Shown here: in pieces, positions 29,236 through 37,368 of the stretch | Layout of the letters: each line of letters starts with the position of its first letter | Numbering within the stretch: position 1 is the stretch's first letter | Assembly: GCF_001468395.1 (NCBI RefSeq) | Contig: NZ_LNSG01000003.1 | Location: forward strand, 186,001 to 250,000 | Source: Sphingopyxis sp. H073 | GTDB lineage: Bacteria; Pseudomonadota; Alphaproteobacteria; Sphingomonadales; Sphingomonadaceae | Direction: 5' to 3' | DNA: 64,000 nucleotides | Position numbers and translations under genes: made by a program | The notes under the pieces: model-generated | The model's database searches: none | What the model was told of the DNA's origin: nothing | Seen by the model: the letters and a program-made list of their open reading frames with translations, nothing else

Positions 29236-30315
29236 ATGGGGGGAACGCGCGGTTCCGCTGCCATGTCAGAAGCCCCCTCGCCGACGCGAGATTCGCGCCA
29301 CGGTTCCCGCATTCTCGTCGTCTCGATCGGCGATGCCGGCGATGTCGGGCATCCGCTGACGGGTTATAGCGCGCTACTGGCCGACAGCGGATGCGGGGTG
29401 GAACAGCGCGTCATTCGTGAAGGATCGAGCCCGCGCCAGGTGCTGCGCGCGCTGTGGCTGACCCGTGATGTCCGCTCGTTCGACGCGGTTATCGCAAGCG
29501 ATTATACGGGGGCCTTCGCAGTGGCGGTCATGGCGCTGTTGCTCCGCAGCCGCGCCTTGCTGATCGCGGTCGGGTTCAACCTCTCGCGGCGCCCTTTCCG
29601 GTCAGGCCACGCCGCGATCGACCGGATCGTCGACAGGGTCTTCGCGCGGCTGGACAGGATCGTCGTTCACTCCACTCCCGAAGCCGATCAGTTCGTGGCG
29701 CTACACACCCTGGATCGGCGAAGGTTCTCCGTCGTCCCTTGGGGCTTCGACCTGCCGCCCGTCGCGGACGACGTCGCGGCCCTGGTTCCTCGCACGCCTT
29801 ATGTGGCCATGATTGGCCGCAACAATCGCGATTTCGAGGCAGCCGCGGTCGGATTGCAGGGGACCGGCATCGGCGGCGTGTTCGTGGGTTGCGGCGACCT
29901 GCAAGCGGCCGGAGACACCGAACTGCGGACATTTCCGACGCTTCCGTTCGACCAGTGCCTCGGGATCATGCGGAATGCGATAGCCAGCCTGATCATCCTC
30001 AACGACGGAAATCGCGGCGCGGGCCATATCACCGCGGTCGCCGGCATGCTGCTCGAACGGCCGCATATCTTTTCCGACGCGCCGGTCATCGGCGATTATC
30101 TGCAGGACCGGGTGCACGGCATTGCGGTTCCCTTTGGTAAGCCGGAAGCCTTGCAGCACGCGATCCGGCAGTTGGCGGACGATCCCGCGCTGCGCGAGCG
30201 ATACGGCCGCCAAGGCCGCGAGACCGCGCTCACCCAGATGAGCAACGCGGCATTCAGCCGCAAGATCGCGCATATTGTGCTGGGCGAACTCGGCCGACGG
30301 CGCGTCGGGCCATAG
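29236..30315 (+). CDS. Glycosyltransferase, GT4-like (GT-B fold)
   Basis: 359 residues from ATG 29236 (ATG 29263 is possible). N-terminal half resembles the acceptor-binding Rossmann domain ([20 protein letters not shown]); the second half has the donor-domain features [36 protein letters not shown] and a stretch [20 protein letters not shown] typical of GT4 enzymes. The usual EPFG-type E-x7-E is replaced by [16 protein letters not shown], so the donor site is unusual. No signal peptide; cytoplasmic. Followed by a GT25 gene, so probably surface-glycan work. Donor and acceptor unknown. Confidence 0.7.
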   Translation: MGGTRGSAAMSEAPSPTRDSRHGSRILVVSIGDAGDVGHPLTGYSALLADSGCGVEQRVIREGSSPRQVLRALWLTRDVRSFDAVIASDYTGAFAVAVMALLLRSRALLIAVGFNLSRRPFRSGHAAIDRIVDRVFARLDRIVVHSTPEADQFVALHTLDRRRFSVVPWGFDLPPVADDVAALVPRTPYVAMIGRNNRDFEAAAVGLQGTGIGGVFVGCGDLQAAGDTELRTFPTLPFDQCLGIMRNAIASLIILNDGNRGAGHITAVAGMLLERPHIFSDAPVIGDYLQDRVHGIAVPFGKPEALQHAIRQLADDPALRERYGRQGRETALTQMSNAAFSRKIAHIVLGELGRRRVGP

Positions 30316-30342
30316 ACTGAACGTCGCGGGAGCCGGACACAT

Positions 30343-31110
30343 ATGACGGACAATCAGGCTTCGCAAGGACCGGCGACGACGCGGGACGGGTCGTCCGGAC
30401 GTCATCTGCTCGACCTGTTCGGCGCCGTCCGCATCATCAACCTGCCGAACCGGACCGATCGGCAGCGCGAGATGCTCGATGAACTGGGGCGCATCGGCAT
30501 CGCGGGCAACGACCGCGTCGCATTCCACGCCGCCAGCCGCTTCGAAGATGCCGCCGATTTCCCCACGACCGGCGCGCGCGGCTGCTTCCACAGCCACCTC
30601 TCCGTCCTGGAAGAGGCTGCGGCAAGCGGCGCGCGAGCAGTTCTGATCCTCGAAGACGATCTCGATTTCGAACGCGATTTCGACGCGCTTATGCCCGCGG
30701 TTCGCGAGGCGCTCGATCGGGTCGGCTGGTCAGTCTTTTTCGGCGGCGCGCTCAATCTGTCGTCCGACGGACCGGTGACGCCGATTGAAAGGCTGGTCCC
30801 CGAAACAGCGGTGATGGGCGCGCATTTCATCGCCTTTCGCGGCGATGCGATCGGTGCCGCGGCGTCCTACCTCCGCGCGATGCTCGACCGTCCGGCGGGC
30901 TCGCCGCTGGGCGGCCCGATGCACGTCGATGGCGCCTACAGCTGGTTCCGGCGCGAAAATCCCGCGTTCGAGAGCTGGATCGCTAAGCCTTTCCTCGGCC
31001 ACCAACGCCCGTCGCGCACCGACATCCACGAGCTTGGCTGGAAAGACCGAATCCCGCTCGTTCGCGATCTGATTGCACTAGGCCGCCGATTGCGGCGGCG
31101 CATACAATAG
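30343..31110 (+). CDS. Glycosyltransferase family 25 (LPS-type)
   Basis: 255 residues. The GT25 start signature is VRIINLPNRTDRQREMLDEL, followed by GARGCFHSHLSVLEEAAASG and the metal-binding acidic motif VLILEDDLDFERDF. Later regions (VDGAYSWFRR, KPFLGHQRPSRTDIHEL) fit the family. Members add galactose or related sugars to lipooligosaccharide, or act on other surface glycans. It begins 27 bp after the GT4-like gene, so they are a pair downstream of rpoD. Confidence 0.87.
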   Translation: MTDNQASQGPATTRDGSSGRHLLDLFGAVRIINLPNRTDRQREMLDELGRIGIAGNDRVAFHAASRFEDAADFPTTGARGCFHSHLSVLEEAAASGARAVLILEDDLDFERDFDALMPAVREALDRVGWSVFFGGALNLSSDGPVTPIERLVPETAVMGAHFIAFRGDAIGAAASYLRAMLDRPAGSPLGGPMHVDGAYSWFRRENPAFESWIAKPFLGHQRPSRTDIHELGWKDRIPLVRDLIALGRRLRRRIQ

Positions 31111-31278
31111 GGCTGCGCGTTTTCGTCGACGCCCTTTCAACAGCGCACGCTTGCGCACACCGTGACCAGAAATGCTGCACCGCACAATTAGCGGCTGCGC
31201 GACTTCGGTTTTTCATATTTTGCTCCCAGATAGCGCCAATGGCGGGACCGGTGTAACCGGAAGGCATTGCGCCACCGA

Positions 31279-31317
31279 ATGGCAATCAGCCCCATTAAAT
31301 GGGAATCGCTTTGCCAT
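31279..31317. promoter_or_regulatory. Nested dyad, possible enhancer site for a sigma-54 activator
   Basis: Outer arms ATGGCAA (31279-31285) and TTGCCAT (31311-31317) enclose a second dyad CCCATTAAATGGG (31291-31303). It ends 64 bp upstream of the -24/-12 promoter at 31381, the range in which enhancer-binding proteins such as PspF act. Confidence 0.55.
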
Positions 31318-31380
31318 GAGGCAGGACCAACCGACCCGCTTGGACAAGAAAAAGCGGAAAAAACATGGGGATGCATAAAT

Positions 31381-31396
31381 TGGCACGCGCATTGCT
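31381..31396 (+). promoter_or_regulatory. Sigma-54 (RpoN) promoter
   Basis: TGGCACGCGCATTGCT matches the -24/-12 consensus TGGCACG-N4-TTGCW at every defined position. It is correctly oriented 59 bp before the PspC-like start at 31455, giving a leader of about 48 nt. Confidence 0.88.
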
Positions 31397-31454
31397 TAGC
31401 AGTGGGTACGAACGCGGCTCCCCCTCCGCCGCGGCCAAAGGGAAAGACAAGACG

Positions 31455-31751
31455 ATGCAGACCGAAACCACCAATCTCTTCCGCCGCCGCGATACCTTCT
31501 TCGGCATCTGCGAGGCCGTGGGCCAGGATTTCGGGTTCAACCCGCTCTATCTGCGTCTGGCGTTCATCGCGCCGCTCTTCTTCTTCCCGGTGCAGACCTT
31601 CGCCGCCTATTTCGCGCTCGGTTTCATCGTCCTCGCCTCGCGCCTGCTCTTCCCGAACAAGGCGGCGGCGGTCGAAACGCCGGTGCAGACCGCGGCTGAA
31701 CCCGCGGCCGCCAAGGAAGAAAAGACCGAGGAGTTCGCGCTCGCGGCTTGA
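31455..31751 (+). CDS. pspC: PspC-domain envelope stress protein
   Basis: 98 residues from ATG 31455 (MQTETTNLFRRRDTFFGICE); the open frame continues upstream across the sigma-54 promoter, which supports this start. The PspC domain reads FGICEAVGQDFGFNPLYLRL then a hydrophobic pair of segments FIAPLFFFPVQTFAAYFALG and FIVLASRLLF, followed by an Ala/Glu-rich tail. PspC is an inner-membrane sensor and effector of the phage-shock response. pspA and pspF are not nearby in this window. Confidence 0.85.
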   Translation: MQTETTNLFRRRDTFFGICEAVGQDFGFNPLYLRLAFIAPLFFFPVQTFAAYFALGFIVLASRLLFPNKAAAVETPVQTAAEPAAAKEEKTEEFALAA

Positions 31752-32016
31752 CGGGACACGGACCGGGCATCCCCCTCTCCCCGCCCCGTCCGCACCCGCA
31801 ACGCATGGCGTCCATGTGCGCCATGGCAATCGGGACCGGCAAGTTTCCCCCGTGCTTGCCGGTCCCTTTGCGTGCATCCTGTCCCCATCCGGCACAGCCC
31901 GTCATGCAATTGAAAGCTGGCTTATAAACGGGACGTTTACGACGTTCGCGTAAGGCTCTCGTCTTGCAATCACGCGCGTCGGGCAGCGATCCGGCGCCAC
32001 AGGCAAGGATCCAGCG

Positions 32017-32688
32017 TTGAGCCAGTCGACCCAGCCCAAGCTGCAAACGCGCGGCGTCGCCGAACTGCTCGACAATCTGGTCGCCAGCGAGGGCACCGGC
32101 GCGCATCCGCACATCAGGACCGGGGCGCTGTCGAGCGGCCCGCAAGCGATGCGCAATCTTGCTGATGCCGTCCATTTCATCGGGCTGCTCCACGGTCGCT
32201 ACCCCGGCGTGGTCGACAGCGCCGCGCGCAAGGCGATCGATCCCGCGTCGCGCAAATGGATGGAGGAAGCCGCGCAGGCCTTTGCCCAGGAACGCGCCTT
32301 CCTGTCGAAGATCGCTGCCGCCGCCGGCCCGGTGCCCAGCACGCAAGGCCAGGCGCAATGCGAAGCCGCCGTCGCGGCGCAGCGCCGCGCGCTCGACATG
32401 CTCGCCGAGTCGGACCGCCAGGGCTGCGCCATCGGCGCCGCGATCGCGCTGACGCTCGACTGGCGCACGATCCGCGTCCTCCTCGACATCAGCGCGCAGC
32501 GGCTCGAGATGACGGTGCCGCGCTGCACGCTCCCCGACCTTCGCGACACGGCGCGGGTCGCGGCGCAGGTTGCCGAAACCCCCGCGGTCGAGCGCGCGAT
32601 AGCGTTCGGCGCGCAGCAGCTGATCGCCCAGCATAGCGGCCTATGGGATCTGCTCGCCGCGCGCGCCGCCAGCCGCGCCCATAGCTGA
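32017..32688 (+). CDS. Conserved hypothetical protein, mostly helical
   Basis: 223 residues from a TTG start at 32017, supported by AAGGA seven bases upstream and by the lack of any upstream ATG in frame. No signal peptide or membrane helix. Composition is Ala-rich and helical; segments RNLADAVHFIGLLHGRYPGV and QLIAQHSGLWDLLAARAASR look conserved-protein-like rather than random. I do not recognise a named function. A degenerate copy of the palindrome seen before the MoxR gene lies upstream near 31935-31954. Confidence 0.7.
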   Translation: MSQSTQPKLQTRGVAELLDNLVASEGTGAHPHIRTGALSSGPQAMRNLADAVHFIGLLHGRYPGVVDSAARKAIDPASRKWMEEAAQAFAQERAFLSKIAAAAGPVPSTQGQAQCEAAVAAQRRALDMLAESDRQGCAIGAAIALTLDWRTIRVLLDISAQRLEMTVPRCTLPDLRDTARVAAQVAETPAVERAIAFGAQQLIAQHSGLWDLLAARAASRAHS

Positions 32689-32754
32689 CCAACGCCTCCC
32701 TCTGCCGACGGAGGGGAGATTCGCTTGCGCCCCCTGCGCCGCTGTGCCATTTCG

Positions 32755-32772
32755 CTTGACGTTCACGTTAAG
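32755..32772. promoter_or_regulatory. Palindromic operator copy B (before MoxR gene)
   Basis: CTTGACGTTCACGTTAAG: 8-bp arms with one mismatch around TC, 11 bp before the MoxR ATPase start. It is 16 of 18 identical to the site at 36000-36017 before the VWA gene. Resembles palindromes bound by MerR-family LiuR-type regulators, by inference only. Confidence 0.65.
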
Positions 32773-32783
32773 GGAAAGAGCCG

Positions 32784-33629
32784 ATGCGTTTCGAGGGTAC
32801 CAGCGCCTATATCGCCACCGACGACCTGAAGGTCGCGGTCAACGCCGCGACGATGCTGCGCCGCCCGTTGCTCGTGAAGGGCGAACCCGGCACCGGCAAG
32901 ACCGTGCTGGCCGAGGAAATCGCCAAGGCGTTCGACGCGCCGCTGATCACCTGGAACATCAAGTCGACCACGAAGGCCCAGCAGGGCCTGTACGAGTATG
33001 ATGCGGTTGCGCGCCTGCGCGACGGCCAGCTCGGCGAAGAGCGCGTTCACGACATCCGCAACTATATCAAGAAGGGCAAGCTGTGGGAGGCGTTCACCTC
33101 GCCCAAACTCCCCGTCCTCTTGATCGACGAGATCGACAAGGCCGACATCGAATTCCCGAACGACCTGCTCCAGGAACTCGATCGCATGGCCTTCCATGTG
33201 TACGAGACCGACGAGACGATCAGCGCCAAGGAACGCCCGATCGTCGTCATCACCTCGAACAACGAGAAGGAACTGCCCGACGCCTTCCTGCGCCGCTGTT
33301 TCTTCCACTATATCAAATTCCCCGACCGCGACACGATGGCCGACATCGTCGAGGTTCACTTTCCCGGCATCCAGAAGACGCTGGTCAGCCGCGCGATGGA
33401 CATCTTCTACGACGTCCGCGACGTGCCGGGGCTCAAGAAGAAACCCTCGACCAGCGAACTCATCGACTGGCTGAAGCTGCTCCTCGCCGAGGATATGCCG
33501 CTCGAGGTCCTCCAGAACCGCGACGTCGGCAAGGCGATCCCGCCGCTCCACGGCGCGCTGCTCAAGAATGAGCAGGACGTGATGCTGTTCGAAAAGCTCG
33601 CCTTCATGGCGCGGCGCCAAGGCGCCTGA
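32784..33629 (+). CDS. MoxR-family AAA+ ATPase
   Basis: 281 residues. Walker A GEPGTGKT (residues 33-40), Walker B LLIDEIDKAD (112-121), sensor 1 VITSNNEKELPDAFLRR (Asn in the third strand, arginine finger after). MoxR ATPases work with VWA-domain proteins as chaperone-like pairs that insert metals or mature complexes (for example CoxD/CoxE). The VWA partner candidate is at 36057, displaced by two genes and a repeat cluster but carrying the same operator. AAGGGA ribosome-binding site before the start. Confidence 0.9.
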   Translation: MRFEGTSAYIATDDLKVAVNAATMLRRPLLVKGEPGTGKTVLAEEIAKAFDAPLITWNIKSTTKAQQGLYEYDAVARLRDGQLGEERVHDIRNYIKKGKLWEAFTSPKLPVLLIDEIDKADIEFPNDLLQELDRMAFHVYETDETISAKERPIVVITSNNEKELPDAFLRRCFFHYIKFPDRDTMADIVEVHFPGIQKTLVSRAMDIFYDVRDVPGLKKKPSTSELIDWLKLLLAEDMPLEVLQNRDVGKAIPPLHGALLKNEQDVMLFEKLAFMARRQGA

Positions 33630-34054
33630 TGGTCTATACCGGCCGCTGCGCGTGCGGCGCGGTCGAAGTCCGCATCGACGGCGAACCGCTCGCTGTACGC
33701 CAATGCTGGTGCCAGCACTGCCAGAAGATCGCGGCGGGAGGGCCCACGCACAATGCGATCTTCCCGACCGATGCCATTATGACCGACGGCATCACGGCGT
33801 CCGACAGCTATGTCGCCGACAGCGGCAACACCCTCACCCGCTCGCATTGCGCCGCGTGCGGAACGCCGATGTTCAGCGCGTCATCGGCGCGGCCGCAGAT
33901 GCGCGTCGTGCGCTTGGGCGTGCTCGACCAGCCGCACGGTCTCAAACCGACCGCGGCGATCTGGACAGGCGAAGCGCCCGACTGGGCGATCCTCGATCCG
34001 GCGCTAGAGCAGTTCCCAGCGCAGCCACCTGCGCCGCCCAGCCCTCAGAGCTGA
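33629..34054 (+). CDS. GFA-family zinc-binding protein
   Basis: 141 residues. The GFA (glutathione-dependent formaldehyde-activating-like) fold shows its cysteine set: GRCACGAVEVRIDG, QCWCQHCQKIA and SHCAACGTPMFS, which bind two zinc ions. The ATG overlaps the MoxR stop (TGATG), so the two are translated together. The members have poorly defined substrates, and the link with MoxR is not explained. Its end overlaps the end of the convergent chemoreceptor gene by 10 bp. Confidence 0.88.
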   Translation: MVYTGRCACGAVEVRIDGEPLAVRQCWCQHCQKIAAGGPTHNAIFPTDAIMTDGITASDSYVADSGNTLTRSHCAACGTPMFSASSARPQMRVVRLGVLDQPHGLKPTAAIWTGEAPDWAILDPALEQFPAQPPAPPSPQS

Positions 34055-35442
34055 TAGGCGACCTCGACGTCGCCCCAGCGGCGGCCGTTGATCACCGCGG
34101 GCATATAGACGTTGCGCACGGTCAGATAATTGATGCCGTCGCCTTCCTGGCGATAGACCGTCATGAAGAAGGGCGCCGTGCTGCGCTTCGCCGCCGCGTC
34201 GGTTTCGTCATACAGGATGCGGCCGTTGCGGCAGTGCGCCGTATCATGCTCCAGATCGCCCGTCGGCGCGCGCGAGCATTCGGTGATGTGCGTCGGCAGG
34301 AAGCCGTTCATGTCGCCCGCCGACGACATCTTGATCTCGGGATGCTCGGCGACGATGCGGTCGAACAGCGGGCGCCAATTGGCATCCGCCCAGTCGCACA
34401 GCGTGGTGCGAAAGCGTTCGGGGTTCGAGTTCGGCACGCGCACATAATTGGTATCGAACAGCTGCTCCATCGAGAGTTCGCCGCGCTCGATCGCTCGTTC
34501 GGCAAGCCCGACGAATTCGTCGCGAACCTGCGCCGCGAGCGCGACGATCGCCGAGTCCTGCGGGCTGACCCCGGCCGAAATCACCGCGTTGAACATGCGA
34601 TTGGAGACATGCTCCATCGACAGGATCGAATCGCGCGTGCCGTCGAGGGTCGCGCTGTTGTCGCGCACCGAGGTGACGACGCGGTCCAGCGCCTCGCGAA
34701 CCTTGGCGCCATTTGCATGGACCATTGCCGAGCTTTGCGCGATGCGGTCGCTCTGATCGTCGAGCAATGCGACAAGGTGGGTCGCGTCGTGCAGCGCCTC
34801 GGTGATCGTCTCGAACTGCGCCTCGGCGCGGCTCGACTGCTCGACCCCCGACTGGATTTCGGTGACGAGCCCGCTCGCCTCGGCGGCGAGGCTGCCGATG
34901 CTGCGGCGAATCTCGTCGGTTGCGCCGCGGGTATTCTGCGCGAGCTTCTTCACCTCGGCGGCGACGACCGCAAAGGTGCGTCCCGCGTCGCCTGCGCGCT
35001 CTGCCTCGATCGCGGCGTTGAGCGCCAGCATATTGGTGGTCTTGGCAATCTGTTCGATCGACTGGCTGACCTGCTGCACCTGCTCCATCACCGCCGCAAA
35101 ATTGGTGACGTGGGTGCCGAGCCGCGCGACAAGGTCGATGACCGAGCGAAATTCGCTGACCGCCGCGTTGACGCGTTCGGCGCCGGTGTCGAGCTGTTCG
35201 CACGCACGCGCCGAGAGCAATTTCGCCTCGTCGGTCGAATCGGCGATCTGGCGCTGGTCGTTTTCCAGACTGACGACGAATTCCTCGAGCCGGCCGAGCT
35301 CGGAGATCTGCCGGTCCATCTGGTCGGTCGCGCGCTTGATGCGCCCCGCCGCGTCGCTGCACCCGACGGCAAGCTCGCCGCAGTCGCTGGCGACCGACTG
35401 GTCGAGCAGCTGCGCGGCCGGATTGATCGGATCGAATTTCAT
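34045..35442 (-). CDS. Soluble methyl-accepting chemotaxis protein with C-terminal sensor-like domain
   Basis: 465 residues from the ATG at 35442. No membrane helix and no HAMP domain. The N-terminal third is coiled coil, and the signalling tip is TNMLALNAAIEAERAGDAGR (about residues 136-155). The C-terminal 170 residues form a separate domain (DTNYVRVPNSNPERFRTTLC, ending NGRRWGDVEVAYQL) resembling sensor domains found after the hairpin in some soluble receptors. It should signal to CheA/CheW from the cytoplasm. No other chemotaxis genes are in the window. A longer open frame upstream crosses the repeat cluster and is not coding. Confidence 0.85.
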   Translation of the reverse strand: MKFDPINPAAQLLDQSVASDCGELAVGCSDAAGRIKRATDQMDRQISELGRLEEFVVSLENDQRQIADSTDEAKLLSARACEQLDTGAERVNAAVSEFRSVIDLVARLGTHVTNFAAVMEQVQQVSQSIEQIAKTTNMLALNAAIEAERAGDAGRTFAVVAAEVKKLAQNTRGATDEIRRSIGSLAAEASGLVTEIQSGVEQSSRAEAQFETITEALHDATHLVALLDDQSDRIAQSSAMVHANGAKVREALDRVVTSVRDNSATLDGTRDSILSMEHVSNRMFNAVISAGVSPQDSAIVALAAQVRDEFVGLAERAIERGELSMEQLFDTNYVRVPNSNPERFRTTLCDWADANWRPLFDRIVAEHPEIKMSSAGDMNGFLPTHITECSRAPTGDLEHDTAHCRNGRILYDETDAAAKRSTAPFFMTVYRQEGDGINYLTVRNVYMPAVINGRRWGDVEVAYQL

Positions 35443-35714
35443 TGCGCACCCACGTCCCTGAATGATCGCAAAGCTATGCCGAACATTGGTTAACACGGGG
35501 TCAAGACGCTTTCCCGACGGCGGCGCGATATGGCAAAGTTCAGGAAAGTTCAGCCTTGTGCGCCGCCCGTTTCGGACCGGGGGATTGCCGAACGCCTCTC
35601 GCCCGCCTTGCCGCGTTGATCCACCACATGAAAGAGCCGGATGAAGGCTGGCACGGCCGGACAATGTAGGAAAGGCCTTTATTTGCGTCGGCTTTGGGGT
35701 GGTTTCCAGACATT

Positions 35715-35787
35715 CGTCACCCCGGACTTGATCCGGGGTCCACGACTTCAACGCCGCGATGGATCCCGGATCCAGTCCGGGATGACG
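35715..35787. repeat. Palindromic repeat family B, copy 1
   Basis: Begins CGTCACCCCGGACTTGATCC and ends TCCGGGATGACG; inverted ends around a variable middle. Second copy at 41247-41321. Intergenic REP-like element. Confidence 0.85.
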
Positions 35788-35800
35788 AAGAAAGGAATAT

Positions 35801-35932
35801 CCTCCCTGCGGCGCAGCCATGGGGAGGGGGACCGTCGCCGCAGGCGATGGTGGAGGGGCCCCGACCTCGCGCGAATTGCCCCTCCGTCAGCGCTTCGCAC
35901 TGCCACCTCCCCATGGCTTCGCCACGGGGAGG
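35801..35932. repeat. Palindromic repeat family D
   Basis: Multi-hairpin element: CCTCCCTGCGGCGCAGCCAT then GGGGAGGGGG, a GTCGCCGCAGGCGAT hairpin, a GGAGGGGCC/GCCCCTCC arm pair and a closing CCTCCCCATGG...CCACGGGGAGG. The type is frequent between sphingomonad genes; only one clear copy lies here. Confidence 0.7.
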
Positions 35933-35999
35933 AACCAAACGGCAACCTCCGGTCGAAACTCGTCATCGGCAAAACCGTCCCGCACCTCTTGGCAATCTG

Positions 36000-36017
36000 C
36001 TTTACGTTCACGTAAAG
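36000..36017. promoter_or_regulatory. Palindromic operator copy C (before VWA gene)
   Basis: CTTTACGTTCACGTAAAG: perfect 8-bp arms around TC. It lies between a TTGGCA -35-like hexamer (35989-35994) and a TAAAGT -10-like hexamer (36013-36018), spaced 18 bp, the geometry typical of MerR-family activators. Shared with the MoxR gene (copy B). Confidence 0.7.
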
Positions 36018-36056
36018 TGATTGCGCGCGCCGCGCGAACGCGATACGCCTGCGCTC

Positions 36057-37235
36057 ATGCTTCTGGGCTTTCTCGACGAACTTCGGGCCGCGGGCATTCC
36101 CGCCAGCCTGAAAGAGCATCTGCTGCTGCTGGAGGCGCTCGACCGCGAGGTGATCGACCGGACGCCCGAGCAATTCTATTATCTCAGCCGCTCGATCTAT
36201 GTGAAGGACGAGGGGCAGCTCGACCGTTTCGATCAGGTCTTCAACAAGGTCTTCAAGGGTCTGCTCACCGATTACGGCCAGAACCCCGTCGATGTGCCCG
36301 AGGAATGGCTGAAGGCGGTCGCCGAGAAATACCTCACCCCCGAGGAGATGGAGGCGATCAAGTCTCTGGGCGACTGGGACGAGATCATGGAGACGCTGAA
36401 GAAGCGGCTCGAGGAACAGCAGAAGCGCCATCAGGGCGGCAACAAGTGGATCGGTACCGGCGGCACGAGCCCCTATGGCAATTCGGGCTATAATCCCGAG
36501 GGCGTCCGCATCGGCGGCGAGAGCAAGCACAAGCGCGCCCTCAAGGTCTGGGAGAAGCGCGAGTTCCAGAATCTCGACAACACCAAGGAACTCGGGACAC
36601 GCAACATCAAGATCGCGCTCCGCCGCCTGCGCAAATTCGCGCGCGAGGGCGCCGCCGACGAGCTCGACATTCCGGGCACGATCGACGGGACCGCGCGGCA
36701 GGGCTGGCTCGACATCCGCATGCGCCCCGAACGGCGCAACGCGGTCAAGCTGCTGCTGTTTCTCGACGTCGGCGGATCGATGGACCCGTTCGTCAAGCTC
36801 TGCGAAGAATTGTTCAGCGCCGCGACGACCGAGTTCAAGAATCTCGAATTCTTCTACTTCCACAACTGCCCGTACGAAGGCGTGTGGAAGGACAACAAGC
36901 GCCGCTGGTCCGAGCGCCACCAGATGTGGGACATCCTCCACAAATATGGCCACGACTATAAGCTGATCTTCGTCGGCGATGCGTCGATGAGCGCTTATGA
37001 GATCACCCACCCGGGCGGCAGCGTCGAACATTTCAACGAGGAGTCGGGCGCGGTCTGGATCCAGCGCATGACGCATGTCTATCCGGCCGCGGTGTGGCTC
37101 AATCCGGTGCCCGAGGCGCATTGGGGTTACACCCAGTCGGTGAAGTTGATCAAACAGCTGATGAACGACCGCATGTACCCGCTGACCCTCGCCGGGCTCG
37201 ACGATGCGATGCGCGAGCTGACGCGCAAGCACTAG
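36057..37235 (+). CDS. VWA-domain protein, CoxE/YeaD-like
   Basis: 392 residues from ATG 36057; the frame reaches back to a TTG at 36021. N-terminal helical region (FLDELRAAGIPASLKEHLLL), a central charged part, and a C-terminal von Willebrand A domain (LLLFLDVGGSMDPFVKLCEE). The MIDAS motif is D-V-G-G-S instead of the canonical DxSxS, a substitution seen in this family. Such proteins are the usual partners of MoxR ATPases. The gene carries the same palindromic operator as the MoxR gene 3.3 kb upstream. Confidence 0.87.
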   Translation: MLLGFLDELRAAGIPASLKEHLLLLEALDREVIDRTPEQFYYLSRSIYVKDEGQLDRFDQVFNKVFKGLLTDYGQNPVDVPEEWLKAVAEKYLTPEEMEAIKSLGDWDEIMETLKKRLEEQQKRHQGGNKWIGTGGTSPYGNSGYNPEGVRIGGESKHKRALKVWEKREFQNLDNTKELGTRNIKIALRRLRKFAREGAADELDIPGTIDGTARQGWLDIRMRPERRNAVKLLLFLDVGGSMDPFVKLCEELFSAATTEFKNLEFFYFHNCPYEGVWKDNKRRWSERHQMWDILHKYGHDYKLIFVGDASMSAYEITHPGGSVEHFNEESGAVWIQRMTHVYPAAVWLNPVPEAHWGYTQSVKLIKQLMNDRMYPLTLAGLDDAMRELTRKH

Positions 37236-37254
37236 GCGCCAACCACTCCATTTC

Positions 37255-37337
37255 CGTCATTGCGAGCGGCGAAGCGCCGTGGCAATCCAGCGCCCGCGTA
37301 AACCGCCCTGGATTGCTTCGCTTCGCTCGCGATGACG
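37255..37337. repeat. Palindromic repeat family A, copy 2
   Basis: 83-bp element with ends CGTCATTGCGAGCG and CGCTCGCGATGACG (one mismatch) and an internal GGCAATCCAG/CTGGATTGC pair; shorter than copy 1 at 17511. Confidence 0.88.
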
Positions 37338-37368
37338 AGACATCCGCTTCCTCCCTATTAGGCCCGCC

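Larger units (their letters stand above)
35443..36056. other. 614-bp intergenic region with two repeat elements
   Basis: Separates the chemoreceptor and VWA genes, which are divergent. It contains repeat family B (35715-35787), repeat family D (35801-35932) and the palindromic operator at 36000-36017. I see no gene; short frames come from the repeats. Confidence 0.6.

Noticed and set aside
31267..31953. Plus-strand frame of 228 residues across the pspC region
   Set aside because: Different frame from pspC; crosses the sigma-54 promoter and intergenic DNA; Arg/Ser-rich nonsense.
35443..35820. N-terminal extension of the chemoreceptor frame
   Set aside because: The extension runs through repeats B and D and has no protein character; ATG 35442 is preferred.
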